Source of the DNA: Mercurialis annua
Taxonomy: Eukaryota; Streptophyta; Magnoliopsida; Malpighiales; Euphorbiaceae
Length of the DNA stretch: 64,000 nucleotides
Assembly: GCF_937616625.2 (NCBI RefSeq)
Contig: NC_065575.1
Coordinates: forward strand, 29,201,001 to 29,265,000
Reading direction: 5' to 3'
How positions within the stretch are numbered: position 1 is the first letter of the stretch; each line of letters starts with the position of its first letter. Made by a program: the position numbers and the translations under genes. Below are positions 35,057-49,183 of this stretch, piece after piece. The notes beneath the pieces are model-generated. The model had not been told where the DNA came from and made no database searches. It saw nothing but the letters and a program-made list of their open reading frames with translations.

Positions 35057-37443
35057 TATCGTGAAATTGTCTTTTGATCAACACTTACCATCTCAAATAC
35101 CAACATCCTCCCTTGAGTTGCATGATTCAAAAAATGACCTATAGAATAATAATCCTCCGTATTCAAATGCTCAATAGGGCTTTCAATACATTTCAGTGTC
35201 AACAACCACGACACTTGTTTGGTACTCTATCCAAACATTTTCTTTTAAACACCTTCCATCTCAGAAGCCAACATTCTTCCTTCCTATACATTTTTTTTTT
35301 AATTTTGAACACTTATCCGACCTATTGTCGTCGTTGATCTGAGGCCGAAACATTTTCAAACGTTTGAGTTGGTTTTTGTTGGAAGGAGATAACGCATTTC
35401 GGTTCCGCGCCCACGCAAATATGTTCTGCGCCCTCGCACAACTGTTCCGCGCCCACGCACAACTGTTTCGCGCCCACGCACAACATTTCCCCAGTCATCG
35501 ATGGCTCCGCCTATGCTGAACACGTTGTTCTTCTTACGCTATCAAAGTAAATTAAACATATTTGAGTTGCATTCTTCTAAAATAACCACTAGATTATCAT
35601 TCCCCGGTATTCAAATGCTCGATGATGTTTTCAATACATTTCACTATCATCCACGGCGACACTTGTTAGATCTTCTATCCTGAAATTGTCTTTTGATCAA
35701 CACTTTCCATCTCAAATACCAACATTCTTCCTTGAGTTGCATGATTCAAAAATGACCTATAGAATAATAATCCTCCGTATTCAAATGCTCAATGCGGCTT
35801 TCAATACATTTCAGTGTCAACAACCACGACACTTGTTTGGTACTCTATCCAAACATTTTCTTTTAAACACCTTCCATCTCAGAAGCCAACATTATTCCTT
35901 CCTACCCATTATTCTTAAATTTTGAACACTTATTCGACCTATTGTCGTCCTTGATCTGTGGCCGAAACATTTTCAAACGTTTGAGTTGGTTTTTGTAGGA
36001 AGGATATAAGGAATCACGGTTCCGTGCCCACACAAATATGTTCCGCGCCCATGCACAACACTTCCCCGGCCATCGATGGCTCCGCCTATGATGAACACAT
36101 TGCTCTTCTTACGCTATCAAAGTAAGTTAAACATATTTGAGTTGCATGCTTCTATAATAACCACTAGATTATCATTCCCCCGTATTCCAATGCTCGATGA
36201 TGTTTTCAATACATTTCACTATCATCCACCGCGACACTCGTTAGATCTTCTATCCTGAAATCGTCTTTTGATCAACACTTTCCATCTCAAATACCAACAT
36301 TTTCCCTTGAGTTGCATGATTCAAAAAATGACCTATAGAATAATAATCCTCTGTATTCAAATGATCAATGCGGCTTTCAATACATTTAAGTGTCAACAAC
36401 CACGAAACTTGTTTGGTACTCTATCCAAACATTTTCTTTTAAACACCTTCCATCTCAGAAGCCAACATTCTTCCTTCCTACTTATTATTCTTAAATTTTG
36501 AACACTTATTCGACCTATTGTCGTCGTTGATCTGTGGCCGAAACATTTTCAAACGTTTGAGTTTGTTTTTGTAGGAAGGAAATAAGGCATCACGGTTCCG
36601 CGCCCACGCACAACTGTTCCGCGCCCAAACAGAACATTTCCTCTGCCATCGATGACTCCGCCTATGCTTAACACGTTGCTCTTCTTACGCTATCAAAGTA
36701 AGTTAAACTTATTTGAGTTGCATGCTTCTAAAATAACCACTAGATTATCATTCCCCGGTGTTCAAATGCTCGATGATGTTTTCAATACATTTCACTATCA
36801 TCCACCGCGACACTTGTTAGATCTTCTGTCCTGAAATTGTCTTTTGATCAACACTTTCCATCTCAAATACCAACATTCTCCCATGAGTTGCATGATTAAA
36901 AAATGAGCTATAGAATAATAATCCTCCGTATTCAAATGCTCAATGCGGCTTTCAATACATTTATGTGTCAACAACCACGAAACTTATTTGGTACTCTATC
37001 CAAACATTTTCTTTTAAACACCTTCCATCTCAGAAGCCAACATTCTTCCTTCCTACCCATTATTCTTAAATTTTGAACACTTATTCGACCTATTGTCGTC
37101 GTTGATCTGTGGCCGAAACAATTTCAAACGTTTGAGTTGGTTTTTGTAGGAAGGATATAATGCATCACGGTTCCGCGCCCACGCAAATATGTTCCGCGCC
37201 CCTGCACAACTGTTCCGCGCCCACGCACAACCGTTCCGCGCCCACGCAGAACATTTCCCCGGTCATCGATGGCTCCTCCTATGCTGAACACGTTGCTCAT
37301 CTTACGCTATCAATGTAAGTTAAACATATTTGACTTTCATGTTTTTATAATAACCACTAGATTATCATTCCCCCGTATTCAAATGCTCGATGATGTTTTC
37401 AATACATTTCACTATCATCCACCGCGACACTTGTTAGATCTTT
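35057..37443 (+). repeat. 2387-bp four-unit higher-order repeat, copy 2
   Basis: This is the tandem partner of the block at 32670-35056. The match breaks near 37440, where GATCTTTGATCCTG replaces the GATCTTCTATCGTG expected from the offset. The leader variant CTCCTCCTATGC is shared by the units at 34882, 37269 and 37905, so amplification continued into the following unit. Confidence 0.83.
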
Positions 37444-37786
37444 GATCCTGAAATTGTCTTTTGATCAACACTATCTATCTCAAATACCAACATTCTCCCT
37501 AGATTTGCATGATTTAAACATGACCTATAGAATAATAATCCTCCGTGTTCAAATGCTCAACGCGGCTTTCAATACATTTCAGTGTCAACAACCACGAAAC
37601 TTGTTTGGTACTCTATCCAAACATTTTCTTTTAAACACCTTCCATCTCAGAAGCCAACATTCTTCCTTCCTACCCATTATTCTTAAATTTAGAACACTTA
37701 TTCGACCAATTGTCGTCGTTGATCTGTGGCCGAAACATTTTCAATCGTTTGAGTTGGTTTTTGTAGGAAGGATATAACGCATCACG

Positions 37787-37891
37787 GTTTCGCGCCCATG
37801 CAAATATGTTCCGCGCCCACGCACAACTATTCCGCGCCCCTGCACAACTGTTCCGCGCCCACGCACAACCGTTCCGCGCCCACGCAGAACA
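37787..37891. repeat. 21-bp minisatellite, five copies (example)
   Basis: Five consecutive 21-bp repeats with core GTTCCGCGCCCACGC end spacer C of this unit, 105 bp in all. A second five-copy block with a 2-bp deletion lies at 39020-39122, and a single-copy block at 59455-59475. Each composite unit has such a block just before its leader, normally with two to four copies. It is the only strongly GC- and CpG-rich part of the satellite. Confidence 0.93.
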
Positions 37892-38149
37892 TTTCCCCGG
37901 TCATCGATGGCTCCTCCTATGCTGAACACGTTGCTCATCTTACGCTATCAATGTAAGTTAAACATATTTGACTTTCATGTTTTTATAATAACCACTAGAT
38001 TATCATTCCCCCGTATTCAAATGCTCGATGATGTTTTCAATACATTTCACTATCATCCACCGCGACACTTGTTAGATCTTTGATCCTGAAATTGTCTTTT
38101 GATCAACACTATCTATCTCAAATACCAACATTCTCCCTTGAGTTGCATG

Positions 38150-38700
38150 ATTCAAAAATGACCTATAGAATAATTATCCTCCGTATTCAAATGCTCAATG
38201 CGGCTTTACATACATTTCAGTGTCAACAACCACGAAACTTGTTTGGTACTCTATCCAAACATTTTCTTTTTAACATCTTCCATCTCAGAAGCCAACATTT
38301 TTTTTCCTACCCATTATTCTTAAATTTTGAACACTTATTCGACCTATAGTCGTCGTTGATCTGTGGCCGAAACATTTTCAAACGTTTGAGTTGGTTTTTG
38401 TAGGAAGGATATAACGCATCACGTTTCCGCGCCCACGCAAATACGTTCCGCGCCCACGCACAGCTGTTCCGCGCCCACATACAACATTTCCTCGATCATC
38501 GATGGCTCCGCCTATGCTGAACACGTTGCTCTTCTTACGCTTTCAAAGTAAGTTAAACATATTTGAGTTGCATGCTTCTAAAATAACCACTAGATTATCA
38601 TTCCCCGGTGTTAAAATGTTCGATGATGTTTTCAATACATTTCACTATCATCCACCGCGACACTTGTTAGATCTTTTATCATGAAATCGTCTTTTGATCA
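38150..38700 (+). repeat. 1232-bp two-unit duplication, best-matching part of copy 1
   Basis: The variants GGCTTTACATACATTTC, TTTTTAACATCTTCC, the GTCGTCGTTGATC block preceded by CCTATAG, and the leader unit with GTTAAAATGTTCGATG recur at 39380-39930, offset about 1232 bp. The intervening unit (39137) has a five-copy minisatellite. Confidence 0.75.
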
Positions 38701-41700
38701 ACACTTTCCATCTCAAATACCAACATTCTCATTTGAGTTGCATGATTCAAAAATGACCTATAGAATAATAATCCTCCGTATTCAAATACTCAACGCGGCT
38801 TTCAATACATTTCAGTGTCAACAACCACGAAATTTGTTGGGTACTCTATCCAAACATTTTCTTTTAAACACCTTCAATCTCAGAAGCCAACATTCTTCCT
38901 TCCTACCCATTATTCTTAAATTTAGAACACTTGTTCGACCAATTGTCGTCGTTGATCTGTGGCCGAAACATTTTAATTCGTTTGAGTTGGTTTTTGTAGG
39001 AAGGATATAACGCATCACGGTTTCGCGCCCATGCAAATATGTTCCGCCCACGCACAACTATTCCGCGCCCGCGCACAACTATTCCGCGCCCGTGCACAAC
39101 TGTTTCGCGCCCACGCAGAACATTTCCCCGGTCCTCGATGGCTCCGCGTATGCTAAACACATTGCTCATCTTACGCTATCAAAGTAAGTTAAAAATATTT
39201 GAGTTTCATGCTTCTAAAATAACCACTAGATTATCATTCCCTGGTATTCAAATGCTCGATGACGTTTTCAATACATATCACTATCATCCACCGCGACACT
39301 TGTTAGATCTTCTATCCTGAAATTGTCTTTTGATCAACACTTTCCATCTCAAATACCAACATTCTCCCTTGAGTTGCATGATTCAAAAATGACCTATAGA
39401 ATAATAATCCTCCGTATTCAAATGCTCAATGCGGCTTTACATACATTTCAGTGTCAACAACCACGAAACTTGTTTGGTACTCTATCCAAACATTTTCTTT
39501 TTAACATCTTCCATCTCAGAAGGCAACATTCTTTTTTCCTACCCATTATTCTTAAATTTTGAACACTTATTCGACCTATAGTCGTCGTTGATCTGTGGCC
39601 GAAACATTTTCAAACGTTTGAGTTGGTTTTTGTAGGAAGGATATAACGCATCACGTTTCCGCGCCCACGCAAATACGTTCCGCGCCCACGCACAGCTGTT
39701 CCGCGCCCACATACAACATTTCCTCGATCATCGATGGCTCCGCCTATGCTGCACACGTTGCTCTTCTTACGCTTTCAAAGTAAGTTAAACATATTTGAGT
39801 TGCATGCTTCTAAAATAACCACTAGATTATCATTCCCCGGTGTTAAAATGTTCGATGATGTTTTCAATACATTTCACTATCATCCACCGCGACACTTGTT
39901 AGATCTTCTATCATGAAATCGTCTTTTGATCAACACTTTCCATCTCAAATACCAACATTCTCCCTTGAGTTGCATGATTCAAAAATGACCTATGGAATAA
40001 TAATCCTCCGTATTCAAATGCTCAATGCGGATTTCAATACATTTCAGTGTCAACAACCACGAAACTTGTTTGGTACTCTATCCACCTTCCATCTCAGAAG
40101 CCAACATTCTTCCCTCCTACCCTTTATTCTTAAATTTTGAACACTTTTTCGATCTTTTGTCGTCTTTGATCTGTGGTCGAAACATTTTCAAACGTTTGAG
40201 TTGGTTTTTGTAGGAAGGATATAACGCATCACGGTTACACGCCCACGCAAATATGTTCCGCGCCCACGCACAACTGTTCCGCGCCCACGCACAACATTTC
40301 TCCGGTCCTCAATGGCTCCGCCTATGCTGAACACGTTGCTCTTCTTACGCTATCAAAGTAAGTTAAACATATTTGAGTTGCATGCTTCTAAAATAACCAC
40401 TAGATTATCATTCCCCGGTATTCAAATGCTAGATGATGTTTTCAATACATTTCACTATCATCCACCGCGACACTTGTTAGATCTTCTATCCTGAAATTGT
40501 CTTTTGATCAACACTTTCCATCTCAAATACCAACATTCTCCCTTGAGTTGCATGATTCAAAAATGACCTATAGAATAATAATCCTCCGTATTCAAATGCT
40601 CAATGCGGCTTTCAATACATTTCAGTGTCAACAACCACAAAACTTGTTTGGTACTCTATCGAAACATTTCTTTTAAACACCTTCCATCTCAAAAGCCAAC
40701 ATTCTTCCTTCCTACCCATATCAAAGTAAGTTAAATATATTTGAGTTTCATGCTTCTAAAATAACCACTAGATTATCATTCCCCGGTATTCAAATGCTCG
40801 ATGATGTTTTCAATACATTTCACTATCATCCACCGCGACACTTGTTAGATCGTCTATCCTGAAATTGTCTTTTGATCAACACTTTCCATCTCAAATACCA
40901 ACATTCTCCCTTGAGTTGCATGATTCAAAAATGACCAATAGAATAATAATCCTCCATATTTAAATGCTCAATGCGGCTTTCAATACATTTTAGTGTCAAC
41001 AACCACGAAACTTGTTTGGTACTCTATCCAAACATTTTCTTTTAAATACATTCCATCTCAGAAGCCAACATTCTTCCTTCCTACCCATATCAAAGTAAGT
41101 TAAACATATTTGAGTTTCATGCTTCTAAAATATCCACTAGATTATCATTCCCCGGTACTCAAATGCTCGATGATGTTTTCAATACATTTCACTATCATCA
41201 GCCGCTACACTTGTTAGATCTTCTATCTTGAAATTGTCTTTTGATCAACACTTTCCATCTCAAATACCAACATTCTCCCTTGATTTTCATGATTTAAAAA
41301 TGACCTATAGAATAATAATCCTCCGTGTTCAAATGCTCAATGCGGCTTTCAATACATTTCAGTGTCAACAACCATGAAACTTGTTTGGTACTCTATCCAA
41401 ACATTTTCTTTTAAACACCTTCCATCTCAGAAGCCAACATTCTTCCTTCCTACCCATTATTCTTAAATTTAGAACACTTATTCGACCTATTGTCGTCGTT
41501 GATCTGTGGCCGAAACATTTTTAAACATTTGAGTTGGTTTTTGTAGGAAGGATATAACGCATAACGGTTCCGCGCCCACGCAAATATGTTCCGCCCCCAC
41601 GCATAACTGTTCCGCGCCCACGCACAACATTTCCTCGGTCATCGATGGCTCCGCCTATGCTCAACACGTTGCTCTTCATTAGCTATCAAAGTAAGGTAAA

Positions 41701-44700
41701 CATATTTGAGTTGCATGCTTCTAAAATAACCACTAGATTATCATTCCCCGGTGTTCAAATGCTCGATGATGTTTTAATACATTTCACTATCATCCACCGC
41801 GACACTTCTTAGATCTTCTATCTTGAAATCGTCTTTTGATCAACACTTTCCATTTCAAATACCAACATTCTCCCTTGAGTTGCATGATTCAAAAATGACC
41901 TATAGAATAATAATCCTCCGTATTCAAATGCTCAATTCGGCTTTCAATACATTTCAGTGTCAACAACCACGAAACCTATTTGGTACTCTATCCAAACATT
42001 TTCTTTTAAACACCTTCCATCTCAAAAGCATACATTCTTCCTTCCTACCCATTTTTCTTAGATTTTGAACACTTATTTGACCTATTGTCGTCATTAAATT
42101 TATGGCCGAAACAATTTCAAACGTTTGAGTTGGTCTTTGTAAGAATGATATAGGGCATCACGTTTCCGCGCCCACGCAAATATTTTCCGCGCCCACGCAC
42201 AACATTTCCCCGGTCATCGATGGCTCCGCCTATGCTGAACACGTTGCTCTTCTTACGCTATCAACGTAAATTAAACATATTTGAGTTGCATGCCTTTAAA
42301 ATAACCACTAGATTATCATTCCCCGGTGTTCAAATGCTCGATGATGTTTTCAATATATTTCACAATCATCCACCGCGACACTTGTTAGATCTTCTATCCT
42401 AAAATTGTCTTTTGATCAACACTTTCCATCTCAAATACCAACATTCTCCCTTGAGTTGCATGATTGAAAAATGACCTATAGAATAATAATCCTCCGTATT
42501 CAAATGGCTAATGCGGCTTTCAATACATTTCAGTGTTAACAACCACGAAACTTGTTTGGTACTCTATCCAAACATTTTCTTTTAAACACCTTCCGTCTCA
42601 GAAGCCAACATTCTTCCTTCCTACCCATATCAAAGTAAGTTAAACATATTTGAGTTTCATGCTTCTAAAATAACCACTAGATTATCATTCCCCGGTATTC
42701 AAATGCTCGATGATGTTTTCAATACATTTAACTATCATCTACCGCAACACTTGTTAGATCTTCTATCTTGAAATTGTCTTTTGATCAACACTTTCCATCT
42801 CAAATACCAACATTCTCCCTTGAGTTGCATGATTCAAAAATGACCTATAGAATAATAATCCTCCGTATTCAAATGCTCAATGCGGCTTTCAATACATTTC
42901 AGTGTCAACTACCACGAAACTTGTTTGGTACTCTATCCAAACATTTTCTTTTAAACACCTTCCATCTCAGAAGCCAACATTCTTCCTTCCTACCCATTAT
43001 TCTTAAATTTTGAACACTTATTCGATCTATTGTCGTCGTTGATCTGTGGCCGAAACATTTTCAAACGTTTGAGTTGGTTTTTGTAGGAAGGATATAACGC
43101 ATCACGGCTCCGCGCCGAAAGAAATATGTTCCGCGCCCACGCACAATTGTTCCGCGCCCACGCACAACATTTCCCCGGTCATCGATGGCTCCGCCTATGC
43201 TGAACATGTTGCTTTTCTTACGATATAAAAGTAAGTTAAATATATTTGAGTTGCATGCTTCTAAAATAACCACTAGATTATCATTCCCCGGTATTCAAAT
43301 GCTCGATGATGTTTTCACTACATTTCATTATCATCCACCGCGACACTTGTTAAATCTTCTATCCTGAAATTGTCTTTTGATCAACACTTTCCATCTCAAA
43401 TACCAACATTCTCCCTTGAGTTGCACGATTCAAACATGACCTATAGAATAATAATCCCCCGTATTCAAATGCTCAATGCGGCTTTCAATACATTTTTGTG
43501 TCAACAACCACGAAACTTGTTTGGTACTCTATCCAAAAAAATTCTTTTAAACACCGTCCATCTCAGAAGCCAACATTCTTCCTTCCTACCCATATCAAAG
43601 TAAGTTAAACATATTTGAGTTTCATGCTTCTAAAATAACCACTAGATTATCATTCCCCGGTATTCAAATGCTCGATGATGTTTTCAATACATTTCACTAT
43701 CATCCACCGTGACACTTGTTAGATCTTCTATCCTGAAATTGTCTTTTGATCAACACTTTCCATCTCAAATACCAACATTCTCCCTTGAGTTGCATGATTA
43801 AAAAATGACCTATAGAGTAATAATCCTCCGTATTTAAATGCTCAATGCGGCTTTCAATACATTTCAGTGTCAACAACCACGAAACTTGTTTGGTACTCTA
43901 TCCAAAAAATTTCTTTTAAACACTTTCCATCTCAGAAGCCAACATTCTTCCTTCCTACCCATATCAAAGTAAGTTAAACATATTTGAGTTTAATGCTTCT
44001 AAAATAACCACTAGATTATCATTCCCCGGTATTCAAATGCTCGATGATGTTTTCAATACATTTCCCTATCATCCACCGCGACACTTGTTAGATCTTCTAT
44101 CCTGAAATCGTCTTTTGATCAACACTTTCCATTTCAAATACCAACATTCTCCCTTGAGTTGCATGATTCAAAAATTACCTATAGAATAATAATCCTCCAT
44201 ATTCAAATGCTCAATGCGGCTTTCAATACATTTCAGTGTCAACAACCACGAAACCTTTTTGGTACTCTATCCAAACATTTTATTTTAAACACCTTCCATC
44301 TCAAAAGCCAACATTCTTCCTTCCTATCCATTATTCTTAAATTTTGAACACTTATTTGACCTATTGTCGCCGTTGATCTGTGGCCGAAACATTTTCAAAC
44401 GTTTGAGTTGGTTTTTGTAGGAAGGATATAACGCATCACGGTTCCGCGCCCACACAAATATGTTTCGCGCCCATGCACAACTGTTCCGCGCACACGCAGA
44501 AGATTTCCCCGGTCATAGATGGCTCCGCCTATGCTGAACACGTTGCTCATCAAATGCTCGATGATGTTTTCAATACATTTCACTATCATCCACCACGACA
44601 CTTGTTAGATCTTCTATTCTGAAATTGTCTTTTGATCAACACTTTCCATCTCAAATACCAACATTCTCCCTTGAGTTGCATTATTCAAAAATGACCTATA

Positions 44701-45408
44701 GAATAATAATCCTCCGTATTCAAATGCTCAATGCGGCTTTCAATACATTTCAGTGTCAATAACCACGAAACGTATTTGGTAGTCTATCCAAAAAATTTCT
44801 CTTAAACACCTTCCATCTCAGAAGCCAACATTCTTCCTTCCTACTCATTATTCTTAAATTTTGAACACTTATTCGACCAATTGTCGTTGTTAAATTGGTG
44901 GCCGAAACATTTTCAAACGTTTGAGTTTGTTTTTGTAGGAAGGATATAATGAATCACAGTTCCGCGCCCACGCAAATATGTTCCACGCCCACGCACAAAT
45001 GTTCCGCGCCCACGCAGAACATTTCCTCGGTCATCGATGGCTCCGCCTATACCAACATTCTCCCTTGAATTGCATGATTCAAAAATGACCTATAGAATAG
45101 TAATCCTCTAAATTCAAATGCTCAATGCGGCTTTCAATACATTTCAGTGTCAACAACCACGAAACTTGTTTGGTACTCTACCAAACATTTTCTTTTAAAC
45201 ACCTTCCATCTCAAAAGCCAACATTCTTCCTTCCTACCCATTATTCTTAAATTTTGAACACTTATTTGACCTATTGTCGTCATTAAATTTGTGGCCGAAA
45301 CATTGTCAAACGTTTGAGTTTGTTTTTGTAAGAAGGATATAGGGCATCACGGTTCCGCGCCCACGCACAACTGTTCCGCGCCCACGCACAACATTTCCCC
45401 GGTCATCG

Positions 45409-48400
45409 ATGGCTCTGCCTATGCTGAAAACGTTGCTCTTCTTACGCTATCAAAGTAAATTAAACATATTTGAGTTGCATGCCTTTAAAATAACCACTAG
45501 ATTATCATTCCCCGGTGTTCAAATGCTCGATGATGTTTTCAATATATTTCACAATCATCCACCGCGACACTTGTTAGATCTTCTATCCTGAAATTGTCTT
45601 TTGATCAACACTTTCCATCTCAAATACCAACATTCTCCCTTGAGTTGCATGATTGAAAAATGACCTATAGAATAATAATCCTCCGTATTCAAATGGCTAA
45701 TGCGGCTTTCAATACATTTCAGTGTCAACAACCACGAAACTTGTTTGGTACTCTATCCAAACATTTTCTTTTAAACACCTTCCATCTCAGAAGCCAACAT
45801 TCTTCCTTCCTACCCATATCAAAGTAAGTTAAACATATTTGAGTTTCATGCTTCTAAAATAACCACTAGATTATCATTCCCCGGTATTCAAATGCTCGAT
45901 GATGTTTTTAATACATTTCACTATCATCCACCGTGACACTTGTTAGATCTTCTATCCTGAAATCGTCTTTTGATCAACACTTTCCATTTCAAATACCAAC
46001 ATTCTCCCTTGAGTTGCATGATTCAAAAATTACCTATAGAATAATAATCCTCCATATTCAAATGCTCAATGCGGCTTTTAATACATTTCAGTGTCAACAA
46101 CCACGAAACCTTTTTGGTACTCTATCCAAACATTTTATTTTAAACACCTTCCATCTCAAAAGCCAACATTCTTCCTTCCTATCCATTATTCTTAAATTTT
46201 GAACACTTATTTGACCTATTGTCGCGGTTGATCTGTGGCCGAAACATTTTCAAACGTTTGAGTTGGTTTTTGTAGGAAGGATATAACGCATCACGGTTCC
46301 GCGCCCACACAAATATGTTTCGCGCCCATGCACAACTGTTCCGCGCACACGCAGAAGATTTCCCCGGTCATAGATGGCTCCGCCTATGCTGAACACGTTG
46401 CTCATCAAATGCTCGATGATGTTTTCAATTCATTTCACTATCATCCACCACGACACTTGTTAGATCTTCTATTCTGAAATTGTCTTTTGATCAACACTTT
46501 CCATCTCAAATACCAACATTCTCCCTTGAGTTGCATTATTCAAAAATGACCTATAGAATAATAATCCTCCGTATTCAAATGCTCAATGCGGCTTTCAATA
46601 CATTTCAGTGTCAATAACCACGAAACTTATTTGGTAGTCTATCCAAAAAATTTCTCTTAAACACCTTCCATCTCAGAAGCCAACATTCTTCCTTCCTACT
46701 CATTATTCTTAAATTTTGAACACTTATTGAACCAATTGTCGTTGTTAAATTGGTGGCCGAAACATTTTCAAACGTTTGAGTTTGTTTTTGTAGGAAGGAT
46801 ATAACGAATCACAGTTCCGCGCCCACGCAAATATGTTCCACGCCCACGCACAAATGTTCCGCGCCCACGCAGAATATTTCCTCGGTTATCGATGGCTCCG
46901 CCTATACCAACATTCTCCCTTGAATTGCATGATTCAAAAATGACCTATAGAATAGTAATCCTCTAAATTCAAATGCTCAATGCGGCTTTCAATACATTTC
47001 AGTGTCAACAACCACGAAACTTGTTTGGTACTCTACCAAACATTTTCTTTTAAACACCTTCCATCTCAAAAGCCAACATTCTTCCTTCCTACCCATTATT
47101 CTTAGATTTTGAACACTTATTTGACCTATTGTCGTCATTAAATTTGTGGCCGAAACATTGTCAAACGTTTGAGTTTGTTTTTGTAAGAAGGATATAGGGC
47201 ATCACGGTTCCGCGCCCACGCACAACTGTTCCGCGCCCACGCACAACTGTTCCGCGCCCACGCACAACATTTCCCCGGTCATCGATGGCTCTGCCTATGC
47301 TGAACACGTTGCTCTTCTTACGCTATCAAAGTAAATTAAACATATTTGAGTTGCATGCCTTTAAAATAACCACTAGATTATCATTCCCCGGTGTTCAAAT
47401 GCTCGATGATGTTTTCAATATATTTCACAATCATCCACCGCGACACTTGTTAGATCTTCTATCCTGAAATTGTCTTTTGATCAACACTTTCCATCTCAAA
47501 TACCAACATTCTCCCTTGAGTTGCATGATTGAAAAATGACCTATAGAATAATAATCCTCCGTATTCAAATGGCTAATGCGGCTTTCAATACATTTCAGTG
47601 TTAACAACCACGAAACTTGTTTGGTACTCTATCCAAACATTTTCTTTTAAACACCTTCCATCTCAGAAGCCAACATTCTTCCTTCCTACCCATATCAAAG
47701 TAAGTTAAACATATTTGAGTTTCATGCTTCTAAAATAACCACTAGATTATCATTCCCCGGTATTCAAATGCTCGATGATGTTTTCAATACATTTAACTAT
47801 CATCTACCGCAACACTTGTTAGATCTTCTATCTTGAAATTGTCTTTTGATCAACACTTTCCATCTCAAATACCAACATTCTCCCTTGAGTTGCATGATTC
47901 AAAAATGACCTATAGAATAACAATCCTCCGTATTCAAATACTCAATGCGGCTTTCAATACATTTCAGTGTCAACTACCACGAAACTTGTTTGGTACTCTA
48001 TCCAAACATTTTATTTTAAACACCTTCCATCTCAGAAGCCAACATTCTTCCTTCCTACCCATTATTCTTAAATTTTGAACACATATTTGATCTATTGTCG
48101 TCGTTGATCTGTGGCCGAAACATTTTCAAATGTTTGAGTTGGTTTTTGTTGGAAGGATATAACACATCACGGTTCCACGCCCACAGAAATATGTTCCGCG
48201 CCCACGCACAACTGTTTCGCGCCCACGCACAACTGTTTCGCGCACACGCAGAACATTTCCCCGGTCATAAATGGCTCCGACTATGCTGAACACGTTGCTC
48301 ATCAAATGCTCGATGATGTTTTCAATACATTTCACTATCATCCACCACGACACTTGTTAGATCTTATATTCTGAAATTGTCTTTTGATCAACACTTTCCA

Positions 48401-49183
48401 TCTCAAATACCAACATTCTCCCTTGAGTTGCATTATTCAAAAATGACCTATAGAATAATAATCCTCCGTATTCAAATGCTCAATGCGGCTTTCAATACAT
48501 TTTAGTGTCAACAACCACGAAACTTATTTGGTAGTATATCCAAAAAATTTCTTTTAAACACCTTCCATCTCAGAAGCCAACATTCTTCCTTCCTACTCAT
48601 TATTCTTAAATTTTGAACACTTATTTGACCTATTGTCGTTGTTAAATTGGTGGCCGAAACATTTTCAAAACGTTTGAGTTGGTTTTTGTAGGAAGGATAT
48701 AACGAATCACAGTTCCGCGCCCACGCAAATATGTTCCACGCCCACGCACAACTGTTCAGCGCCCACGCAGGACATTTCCTCGGTCATCGATGGCTCCGCC
48801 TATACAACCATTCTCCCTTGAATTGCATGATTCAAAAATGACCTATAGAATAGTAATCCTCTAAATTCAAATGGTCAATGCGGCTTTCAATACATTTCAG
48901 TGTCAACAACCACGAAACTTGTTTGGTACTCTATCCAAACATTTTCTTTTAAACACCTTCCATCTCAAAAGCCAACATTCTTCCTTCCTACCCATTATTC
49001 TTAAATTTTGAACACTTATTTGACCTATTGTCGTCATTAAATTTGTGGCCGAAACATTTTCAAACGTTTGAGTTGGTTTTTGTAGGAAGGATATAGGGCA
49101 TCACGGTTCCGCGCCCACGCAAATATTTTCCGCGCCCACGCACAACTGTTCCGCGCCCACGCACAACATTTCCCCGGTCATCG
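45409..49183 (+). repeat. About 1.88-1.90 kb higher-order repeat, two copies
   Basis: The order full unit, C-less junction, partial-A unit and B-only unit repeats from 45409 and from 47285 (lengths 1876 and 1899). A third copy starting at 49184 keeps only its first part before changing at 50149. The start at 42220 shares the same variants (GCATGCCTTTAAAATAACC, CAATATATTTCACAATC, GGCTAATGCGG) and looks like an older relative. Confidence 0.8.

Larger units (their letters stand above)
32314..40716 (+). repeat. Composite satellite, segment 3 (regular full-length units)
   Basis: This is the most regular part of the array. Full leader-A-B-C units start at 32495, 33114, 33689, 34265, 34882, 35501, 36076, 36652, 37269, 37905, 38502, 39137, 39734 and 40312. 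Start-to-start lengths are 619, 575, 576, 617, 619, 575, 576, 617, 636, 597, 635, 597 and 578. These fall on 534 + 21n, where n is the number of 21-bp GC-rich repeats before the next leader (n from 2 to 5); the last length reflects an 18-bp deletion in module B. No gene is seen. Confidence 0.93.
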
